NCBI GenBank assembly: GCA_938002705.1 | Contig: CALLAG010000182.1 | Location: forward strand, 1 to 5,693 | From: an uncultured Saprospiraceae bacterium | Lineage (GTDB): Bacteria; Bacteroidota; Bacteroidia; Chitinophagales; Saprospiraceae | Length of the DNA: 5,693 nt | Direction of reading: 5' to 3' | Position numbers and translations under genes: made by a program | The notes under the pieces: generated by a model | What the model saw: the letters and a program-made list of their open reading frames with translations, nothing else | The model's database searches: none | Told to the model about the DNA's origin: nothing | Part shown: in pieces, positions 1 to 5,693 of the stretch | Layout of the letters: each line of letters opens with the position of its first letter | Position numbering within the stretch: the stretch's first letter is position 1

Positions 1-1
1 T

Positions 2-166
2 AAAGCAAGAGAATACTTACTACCATATCCTCCATCTTCTCCTGCCATCGCCTTATTCAAAGACGGAAATCTTGTGCATATGATAGAAAGACATCATATA
101 GAAGGCAGAACGGCTCAGATGATCGCTGAGAATCTTAATGCAGCGATAGACCAGCATTGTGCTTAG
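2..166 (+). CDS. BrxA/BrxB (YphP/YqiW) family bacilliredoxin, C-terminal part (5' end outside window)
   Basis: This is the last 54 codons plus a TAG stop of a gene entering from the left edge. The visible peptide carries the family's C-terminal signature: PYPPSSPAIALFKDG, then LVHMIERHHIEG, then a helix-like AQMIAENLNAAIDQHC with the conserved near-terminal cysteine. From knowledge of the family, these are thioredoxin-fold proteins of about 135-150 residues. They act in the cytoplasm as thiol-disulfide oxidoreductases that remove bacillithiol from oxidised proteins. The active-site CxC motif lies in the N-terminal half, outside the window, so catalytic competence cannot be judged here. Many Bacteroidota carry this family, but whether bacillithiol is the partner in this organism is inference. 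The gene is followed 24 bases later by a strong terminator, so it ends its transcription unit. I give no symbol because the BrxA and BrxB paralogues cannot be separated from this fragment. Confidence 0.92.
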   Translation, partial: KAREYLLPYPPSSPAIALFKDGNLVHMIERHHIEGRTAQMIAENLNAAIDQHCA

Positions 167-190
167 GATCAAGAAATAAATTATAAAAGT

Positions 191-224
191 AAAAGCCTCA
201 TGATATAGATTATGGGGCTTTTTT
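191..224 (+). terminator. Rho-independent terminator of the bacilliredoxin gene
   Basis: An 11-bp stem pairs 191-201 (AAAAGCCTCAT) with 212-222 (ATGGGGCTTTT). It contains one G-U wobble and a 10-base loop, and it runs into a six-T tract at 219-224. It starts 24 bases after the redoxin stop codon. The left arm begins with four A residues and the upstream flank is A-rich, so the same hairpin read on the minus strand is also followed by a T-rich run. It may therefore act as a back-up terminator for the convergent gene. Confidence 0.9.
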
Positions 225-286
225 ATGTATAACCCTATTTCTAATCAAGTATTTGGTATTATTGAATTTAAGTTTCTATTCTTTAC

Positions 287-321
287 AAAAAAATAACCCC
301 ATGACAAATTAATGCCATGGG
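287..321 (-). terminator. Rho-independent terminator of the giant surface-protein gene
   Basis: On the minus strand a 9-bp stem forms between 313-321 and 298-306: CCCATG pairs with CATGGG, and GCA with TGT including one G-U wobble. The loop is six bases. The stem is followed by a G, TTA and then seven Ts (293-287). The hairpin begins 28 bases beyond the TAA stop of the reverse-strand gene. The plus-strand side has no T tract after the hairpin, so this one appears to work in one direction only. Confidence 0.88.
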
Positions 322-349
322 ATCTCTCAACTTCCTTAGATGGAATTCT

Positions 350-3300
350 TTATTCTCTTACGAGAACTATCTTATGTATTTCTTCTGTTCTGTTAGTTCT
401 TACTCTGAGTATGTATTGTCCAGTCTGGACAGTATTAAGCTGTATAGAGTACTGATGCCATCCTGCATTCTGTGGTGTATCTGCTGTCCATGATTCAAGT
501 AATTGCCCATCGAGATTATACAATCTGAATTCTGGTGTTACAGCATCTGTTCTTGATCTTACTTTTAATTGTAATTGTCCGTTATGTACAGGATTAGGAA
601 ATACCTCTGTCAGATTAGGACTGGAGCTATCTATCAATCCTCCGTAGACATATCTCTCTACTGTCTGTCCAGTAAGGTTGATGACTCCTGTGTAGCCATC
701 AGCATCGACATCAGAATCTATCTTATCATCTAATCCCACATTTCTATCAGAGAAGACCATGTCTGGCGCAGATACAAACTGTATCAAATATTGTCCAGAA
801 GGAATATTGGCGAAAGCATATCTTCCTATGACACCTGTTCTTGTTTCTTCTAATAACTGCCTGTTAGAATCAAGCAACCATACAGTGACGCCTTCCATCA
901 GCTCCTCATCATTAGTGTAGAGTCCATCTTGGTTATCATCCCACCATGCAAGACCTGATATCTCATTAGAAGGTCTTACTAATCCAGCATTGATATCTGA
1001 TCTTCCTGTACCACTACCTACGCTGAAGAGGTCTGTCGTACCATCTGGATTGACCTTGCTCTCATCATCATTAGACCCGTCTCCTTTAGTTGTAAATATG
1101 AAGTTGTCTGGTATTCCAAAATGTATATAGTAATCTCCTGCAGAGACATTAGAGAACTTATAGACGCCTTGATTATTACTTGTGACTGCATCTACATAAT
1201 TTCCATCCTCATCATATAATGTTACATCAACACCTGATACGCCTGGCTCATTAGTCCTATCTAATCCATCAGCATCTCTGTCATGCCAGATCCTATTACC
1301 TATAGAGAGACTTACGACAACTCCCGCATCTATATCAAGATCTACTTCACCGGCAGATAATTCAAATATGCTTGTACTACCATACCCTTGAGAATTGTCT
1401 ACATCAGAATCTTTACTATCATCACCACCTTGATCTTTGATACTTATATCCATATCAGATGGTATATCGAATACTATATAATAATTACCAGCTGGTATCT
1501 CTTCGAAGAGGTAATGTCCATCTTCTCCTCCTACTGTAGCGGTAGTCGTTGTCTCTATTAAGTTATCATTTCTATCATATAGTGAGACGCCTATATCATT
1601 GATTCCACTTTCGCCAGCATCTTGTATACCGTTAGCATTGACATCAGAGAACACCAAGTCACCTACTGTGGCAGGTGCCACTATCAGACCGATATCTACA
1701 GAATTATCAGTTGTCCCACTTAAGATAGTGATCATACTTGTTGTACCTAATCCATTGGCATTATTGATATTGGTATCTGAGTCCTCATCTCCTCCGCCAC
1801 TTGGAGAAAAGGAAATACCTAATTGGAAATCTACTTTTACATAATAATCTCCTGGCATCAGGTTATCAAAAGAATAGGCCCCTTCAGAGTCAGAAAATGT
1901 AAATCCAATCTCCTGATCATCGGCATCGAATAGCTTAATGAAAAAACTTGAAGCTCCTGATTCTCCTGCATCTTGCATCCCATCTCTATTAGTATCATTC
2001 CAGACGAAGTCTCCTATAGATCCTGGAAAATAATATCCGGCATCTACGCTTATAGTAGCCTGGGCTGTCACTGAGAACACATCGGTAATATATGCAGATG
2101 TCAACTTAGAATCTGCTCCCTGAGCTGTAATCTGAGCATCACTATCTATGGCATATGATAATGTATAATCCCCTAAGCGTATATCATTAAAAACATAATA
2201 TCCTGACCTACCGAGATCTGGATCATTAGCTGTTGTTGTCTCTCTTATGGTAATACCTGCTTCGTCGATTAGGGATATTCTGATACCATTCTCACCCGCC
2301 TCATCAGCGACTCTTGTACCATCAGCATTGATATCTTCCCATACATATCCTACTATACTACCTAATCCGTTATCGACCTCTTCGACCTTAATAAGTCCAG
2401 CGTGGATATTGACGAATTGCTGTCCATCGTTGATATTAAATGCATTAGTGGTTCCTGTGACGAGGTTAGTGACATCACTATTAGTAGGGCTATTACCTCC
2501 TACTCTCGATAGGGTAAATTCATGATCAGGTATTAAATTAAACTGTACATAATATCTGCCGCCTACAAGATTCTCAAAAGAATAATTACCTGTCACAGTA
2601 GTTAATGCAGTCTGGACCAATTGGTCATTTTCTGTATATAATTCTACTTGTATAGATTCCATACCCGTCTCGGTACTATCGAGAATACCATCTTCGTTAT
2701 CATCTAACCATACTCTTCCTGCTACGACTGTATTAATCACTTCTACCAGCCCTGCATTGATATTATTCAGATTTTGGCCCAGAGTGATTGTCATTACTGG
2801 CGTTCTTCCATTGACCCTTAAGACATGAGAGTATATATCTGGATTACCACCCATGTATGCGAGTGTAAACTCATAATCACCTCCCGCTATGACTTCAATA
2901 ACATAATCGCCAGCTTCTATATTAGTAAAAATATATCGACCATCAGCATCAGAAAAGATAGACTGTAGTGTAGTACCAGAGTCATCTAACAAATTAACTG
3001 TCACTCCAGATACGCCTAACTCAGCTGTATCGTATAATCCGTTACTATTTGTATCATTCCATACTGTACCTTCTATTAGTGATAACTTATCGACAAGACC
3101 TGCATGCATGTTATTGACCTCAGCACCCTCTACGATATTGATCATATCAGTACGTCTATCTGCTTGTAAGAAGTGTGATTGTATAGTAGGATCATTACCT
3201 ACTAATGCGAGTGTAAGATCATAAGCATCTTCATTCATTACTTGTAGTCGATAATCACCAGCAGGTACATCAGAAAACTCATATAAGCCATCACTATCTG

Positions 3301-5693
3301 ACAGGCTGCTACTCATGATCGTATTATCAGCCCTGAGGAGATTAACTGTCATATCTTGTAGGCCTCTTTCTATGTTTTCTAATAAGCCATTTCTGTTATC
3401 ATCTAACCATACTCTGCCACTTACTCTTGCCTGAAGTGTCGCTGTGGTTTTTTCTATGAGACCACCATTGATATTCTCATAGAGATTACCATTTATTATT
3501 ACAAGCTCATCAGTACGGTTATCTGTTGTATTAAAATGAGAATAAACAGTAGGATCTCCACCGATTTTATTTTGTGTCAGCTCTAAAGTATCATTATCTA
3601 TAAGCTCTACTCTGTAAGTACCTTCTATAGGATCAGTAAAGGTATAGATACCATCAAGGTTCGTTATGGTTGTTAATGCGATAGCATCATTAGCATCGAT
3701 AAGATTAATCGTAATATTACTCACACCTTCTTCTAACGGATCCAGTATACCATCCTCATCAGAATCATACCATATTGTTCCTGAGACTATAGTACTCTGC
3801 TCATAGGCACCAGCACTTATATTACTGATTATAGAGCCTGCGCTTACTGTAATGACATCTGTCGTACCATTAACCAAGTCTGTAACATCAGAATCAAGTG
3901 ACTCATCAGACCCTTGGTCTGCTAATGTAAACACGTAATTATCTGGCAATATGAACTCCACATAGTAACTACCTGCAGCCACATCACAGAAACTATACTG
4001 ACCATCAAAATCTGTAATATCAGAAGCGATTAATGTCCCATCTTCTCTATAGAGATTGACAGTAGCATTGTCTATTCTTCTTTCTTCAGATAGCCTTAGA
4101 TTAGAACTATTGCCACTCGCTATACTTCCATCTGCGTTATCTAATATGCCATCTCTATTAAGATCATCCCAGAATACTCCTGAGATACATGCACTGGTGA
4201 TGGCTAATCCTGCATTGACACCTTGTATAATGTCTCCTCCATTAGCTGTAAATATATCGGTCTTACCATCAGGACTGATTACATCAGAATCAAATAACTC
4301 ATCCATACCTACATTAGGCATTGTATATAGGTAATCATCTGTGACATCAAACTGTACGTAATAATCACCAGGGATAACATTAAAAAATACGTATACCCCA
4401 CTGGCATCTGTTACTAAACTCTGAGCAAGCGTACCGTTACTGGAATAAAGGTGGACAGGAATACCCGCTATACGGTCATCAGCATTACTTAATATACCAT
4501 CAAGGCCCTCATCCAAAAATACAAGACCACCAACAATAGCTTGCTCAATAGTTAATCCTAAATCTATATCAAATCTATCATTGCCCCCACCTATACTTAT
4601 TGGGGTAGAGACTAATTGGCCAGATTCTAATCGTAAGTCAGAGTCTGTTACGGGGTCACCTACATTCTGCAATGTAACACCAAATGCTCTATCATCACGT
4701 ACTTCTATAGTATATGATCCTGGCGTAACTCCGAAGAATGCATAGGCTCCATTAACATCAGTTATCGTATTACCTACTTCTACACCATTCTGGTCTATAA
4801 GAATAAGTTCTACATCGCCTACGCCAACTTCACCTACATCTTGTACCCCATCTACATTGGCGTCAAGCCATACAAAATCACCTATACTTGAGATCGGGAT
4901 ATATCCTATATCTATAGTAACTGGATCGTTATCATCTATATCAAAACAATCAGTCGTACCATCTCCATTACTATTATCAATACCAGAACCACCGCCTATG
5001 GCAAATGAAAAATTAGCTCTTTGTTCTACTCTTATATAATATGAACCTTCTGCAACATCTTCAAAAAGATATCGCCCATCAGCATCTGTCTCAGTAGTCG
5101 CAATAAGGTTATCATCACAATCATATAGCGATACAATCACTCCTGATATCCCTGGCTCATTATCATTATCTAATGATCCATCATCATCTTGCCAGATCGT
5201 ACCTCCTATTGTCGTAGCTATATCAGTATCTTCTGCGATAAGAGCAACTTCTATACTGAAACCTATCGGTAAGGTGTTAAGACAATCTGTGGTACCGGGA
5301 CCGTTAGTATTAGTGATGACACCTCCTGCTCGTATCGTAAATCCTGCCGGCGGAATGATTCTTATATAATAACCCCCTTGCGGAACATCATTCTGCCACG
5401 ATGCTCCTGCAGCATCAGATGTCAAGCTTGTAAGAAGCGTACCGTTACAATTATATATCTCTACACCTACGCCTTCAAGCGGTAGATCACCGCCATCATT
5501 GATACCATCATTGTTTATATCATTATAAGTATATACGTCTATCTGTGCAAGCGAAGCTATCAGTCCTACTTCTATACTGAAGCCTATCGGTAAGGTGTTA
5601 AGACAATCTGTGGTACCGGGACCGTTAGCATTAGTAATGACACCTCCTGCTCGTATCGTAAATCCTGCCGGCGGAATGATTCTTATATAATAA
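350..5693 (-). CDS. Giant acidic multi-domain SdrD-B-like surface protein with T9SS C-terminal sorting domain (N-terminus outside window)
   Basis: The reverse-strand frame is open from the right edge to a TAA at 352-350, giving 1,780 residues of a longer protein. Numbering here starts at the first complete codon, 5692-5690. No start is visible: a TTG at 5425 lies inside a repeat domain and the repeats continue upstream in frame. Residues 1-49 are a cut domain, 50-1691 are fourteen complete SdrD-B-like domains, and 1692-1780 are a T9SS sorting domain. Each domain typically has an opening strand such as SIGDFVW, a DxNxDGxxDxxExG calcium-type loop, a TDxxGxYxF turn, a GDYYV strand and a DSDV-like loop. 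The protein is very acidic and poor in lysine; domain 2 has 24 Asp/Glu against 3 Arg and no Lys. From knowledge of these families, such domains form rigid Ca2+-dependent rods in adhesins, and the sorting domain directs export across the outer membrane. A stalk or adhesin role is inferred; no ligand-binding or enzymatic domain is visible. A dedicated terminator follows the gene. Confidence 0.95.
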   Translation of the reverse strand, partial: YYIRIIPPAGFTIRAGGVITNANGPGTTDCLNTLPIGFSIEVGLIASLAQIDVYTYNDINNDGINDGGDLPLEGVGVEIYNCNGTLLTSLTSDAAGASWQNDVPQGGYYIRIIPPAGFTIRAGGVITNTNGPGTTDCLNTLPIGFSIEVALIAEDTDIATTIGGTIWQDDDGSLDNDNEPGISGVIVSLYDCDDNLIATTETDADGRYLFEDVAEGSYYIRVEQRANFSFAIGGGSGIDNSNGDGTTDCFDIDDNDPVTIDIGYIPISSIGDFVWLDANVDGVQDVGEVGVGDVELILIDQNGVEVGNTITDVNGAYAFFGVTPGSYTIEVRDDRAFGVTLQNVGDPVTDSDLRLESGQLVSTPISIGGGNDRFDIDLGLTIEQAIVGGLVFLDEGLDGILSNADDRIAGIPVHLYSSNGTLAQSLVTDASGVYVFFNVIPGDYYVQFDVTDDYLYTMPNVGMDELFDSDVISPDGKTDIFTANGGDIIQGVNAGLAITSACISGVFWDDLNRDGILDNADGSIASGNSSNLRLSEERRIDNATVNLYREDGTLIASDITDFDGQYSFCDVAAGSYYVEFILPDNYVFTLADQGSDESLDSDVTDLVNGTTDVITVSAGSIISNISAGAYEQSTIVSGTIWYDSDEDGILDPLEEGVSNITINLIDANDAIALTTITNLDGIYTFTDPIEGTYRVELIDNDTLELTQNKIGGDPTVYSHFNTTDNRTDELVIINGNLYENINGGLIEKTTATLQARVSGRVWLDDNRNGLLENIERGLQDMTVNLLRADNTIMSSSLSDSDGLYEFSDVPAGDYRLQVMNEDAYDLTLALVGNDPTIQSHFLQADRRTDMINIVEGAEVNNMHAGLVDKLSLIEGTVWNDTNSNGLYDTAELGVSGVTVNLLDDSGTTLQSIFSDADGRYIFTNIEAGDYVIEVIAGGDYEFTLAYMGGNPDIYSHVLRVNGRTPVMTITLGQNLNNINAGLVEVINTVVAGRVWLDDNEDGILDSTETGMESIQVELYTENDQLVQTALTTVTGNYSFENLVGGRYYVQFNLIPDHEFTLSRVGGNSPTNSDVTNLVTGTTNAFNINDGQQFVNIHAGLIKVEEVDNGLGSIVGYVWEDINADGTRVADEAGENGIRISLIDEAGITIRETTTANDPDLGRSGYYVFNDIRLGDYTLSYAIDSDAQITAQGADSKLTSAYITDVFSVTAQATISVDAGYYFPGSIGDFVWNDTNRDGMQDAGESGASSFFIKLFDADDQEIGFTFSDSEGAYSFDNLMPGDYYVKVDFQLGISFSPSGGGDEDSDTNINNANGLGTTSMITILSGTTDNSVDIGLIVAPATVGDLVFSDVNANGIQDAGESGINDIGVSLYDRNDNLIETTTTATVGGEDGHYLFEEIPAGNYYIVFDIPSDMDISIKDQGGDDSKDSDVDNSQGYGSTSIFELSAGEVDLDIDAGVVVSLSIGNRIWHDRDADGLDRTNEPGVSGVDVTLYDEDGNYVDAVTSNNQGVYKFSNVSAGDYYIHFGIPDNFIFTTKGDGSNDDESKVNPDGTTDLFSVGSGTGRSDINAGLVRPSNEISGLAWWDDNQDGLYTNDEELMEGVTVWLLDSNRQLLEETRTGVIGRYAFANIPSGQYLIQFVSAPDMVFSDRNVGLDDKIDSDVDADGYTGVINLTGQTVERYVYGGLIDSSSPNLTEVFPNPVHNGQLQLKVRSRTDAVTPEFRLYNLDGQLLESWTADTPQNAGWHQYSIQLNTVQTGQYILRVRTNRTEEIHKIVLVRE
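353..619 (-). other. T9SS type A C-terminal sorting domain (Por secretion tail), residues 1692-1780
   Basis: The last 89 residues match the Por secretion tail family (TIGR04183/PF18962 type). The pattern in order is: an EVFPNPVHNGQLQLKV opening; FRLYNLDGQLLESW, the typical strand, turn and Gly pattern; YSIQLNTVQTGQYILRV, matching the usual L-x-x-G-x-Y; and a terminal HKIVLVRE ending in the K-I/V strand. In known systems this beta-sandwich is recognised by the type IX translocon after Sec export to the periplasm. It is then cleaved, and the cargo is released or attached to surface lipopolysaccharide. It replaces the LPXTG anchor seen on Gram-positive SdrD-type proteins. A Sec signal peptide is expected at the unseen N-terminus. 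Confidence 0.93.
2735..3793 (-). repeat. Domains D6-D8: variant sub-family with an SH motif
   Basis: Three consecutive domains share a variant third loop: GGDPTVYSHFNTTDNRTDEL in D6, GNDPTIQSHFLQADRRTDM in D7 and GGNPDIYSHVLRVNGRTPVM in D8. In the corresponding place most other domains have SDV followed by a GTTD-like turn, for example D4, D5, D9, D12 and D14. The three also share a hydrophobic NLL/NLI strand and an NINGGL, NMHAGL or NINAGL closing strand. This is best explained by local triplication of one ancestral unit followed by divergence. The effect of His in place of Asp on metal binding is unknown. Confidence 0.75.
5247..5372 (-). repeat. Near-identical direct repeat, copy in D1
   Basis: This 126-bp block matches 5568-5693 at 123 of 126 positions. 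The mismatches are 5261/5582, 5308/5629 and 5315/5636. Only 5308/5629 changes the protein (Thr here, Ala in the other copy). The block encodes YYIRIIPPAGFTIRAGG, then the GTTDCLNTLP turn and the closing SIEV strand. Identity drops abruptly below 5247. The spacing is 321 bp, or 107 codons. Confidence 0.95.
5568..5693 (-). repeat. Near-identical direct repeat, copy in the edge domain (cut by window end)
   Basis: This is the second copy of the 126-bp block at 5247-5372. It reaches the last base of the window, so its true extent and the number of further copies upstream cannot be seen. It encodes the C-terminal half of the partial domain, with Ala where D1 has Thr. Confidence 0.95.

Larger units (their letters stand above)
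620..5692 (-). repeat. Tandem array of 14 complete plus 1 partial SdrD-B-like domains
   Basis: Domain borders were set at the opening strand of each unit and are approximate to a few residues. On the minus strand they are: edge domain 5546-5692 (partial); D1 5222-5545; D2 4892-5221; D3 4541-4891; D4 4196-4540; D5 3794-4195; D6 3446-3793; D7 3083-3445; D8 2735-3082; D9 2360-2734; D10 2024-2359; D11 1673-2023; D12 1307-1672; D13 968-1306; D14 620-967. Lengths run from 108 to 134 residues. The opening strand comes in two styles: SIGDFVW-like (D3, D11-D13) and VSGRVW-like (D2, D5-D9, D14). D4 and D10 are intermediate, and the edge domain and D1 are a separate type. Most calcium-type loops keep the acidic pattern, for example DSDEDGILDPLEEG in D6 and DTNRDGMQDAGESG in D11. 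D7, D8 and D12 have NG in place of DG. Most units are well diverged, so the array as a whole is old. Confidence 0.9.

Noticed and set aside
225..286. AT-rich intergenic stretch as a possible promoter or small RNA
   Set aside because: Both neighbouring genes converge here, so no promoter is needed. I see no convincing promoter motif, hairpin or reading frame between the two terminators.
1599..1844. Plus-strand open frame of 81 codons
   Set aside because: It is antisense to D11-D12. Its Pro/Ser/Leu-rich composition is what the complement of Asp/Gly/Thr-rich repeat codons gives, and no family is recognisable.
2247..2525. Plus-strand open frame of 92 codons
   Set aside because: It is antisense to D9-D10, with the same low-complexity complement composition and no recognisable domain.
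4056..4334. Plus-strand open frame of 92 codons
   Set aside because: It is antisense to D4-D5, with no recognisable domain and composition explained by the opposite strand.
4857..5039. Plus-strand open frame of 60 codons
   Set aside because: It is antisense to D2-D3 and is a shadow of the real gene.
5423..5425. TTG as the start codon of the reverse-strand gene
   Set aside because: It lies in the middle of an SdrD-B-like domain. The in-frame sequence upstream encodes the front of that domain and half of another near-identical one, so the gene continues beyond the window.
620..5692. Periodic DNA pattern as a possible CRISPR or non-coding repeat array
   Set aside because: The periodicity of about 320-400 bp matches protein domain units in one continuous frame. 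The units are diverged at DNA level except for the one pair at the right edge.

Overview
The window is AT-rich bacterial DNA and most likely comes from a Bacteroidota species. The main evidence is the large reverse-strand gene: its product ends in a type IX secretion system (T9SS) C-terminal sorting domain, a secretion route essentially confined to that phylum. Genus cannot be assigned from this window; a Saprospiraceae-like or other environmental, surface-associated member is only a guess.

Layout. Bases 2-166 (+) hold the last 54 codons of a bacilliredoxin of the BrxA/BrxB (YphP/YqiW) family. The 183-bp intergenic gap that follows contains two rho-independent terminators in convergent orientation: 191-224 for the redoxin gene and 287-321 for the gene arriving from the right. 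The roughly 60 bases between them are AT-rich and show nothing recognisable. From 350 to the right edge (5693) the reverse strand is one uninterrupted reading frame. It encodes the C-terminal 1,780 residues of a giant, very acidic surface or secreted protein whose N-terminus lies outside the window.

The giant protein is a string of at least 15 SdrD-B-like (Cna_B-type, calcium-binding) beta-sandwich domains: 14 complete and one cut by the window edge. The T9SS sorting domain follows. The domains fall into sub-types. The two most N-terminal ones share a nearly identical 126-bp block 321 bp apart, a sign of recent duplication. Domains 6-8 share a variant motif with His at a usually acidic site. 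Cysteines occur only in the edge domain and in domains 1, 2 and 5, as one pair in each complete domain. The likely role is a long, Ca2+-stiffened stalk or adhesin exported through the outer membrane. The two genes are convergent and separately terminated, so no functional link between them is implied. I found no RNA genes, mobile elements, CRISPR arrays or clearly new system here.
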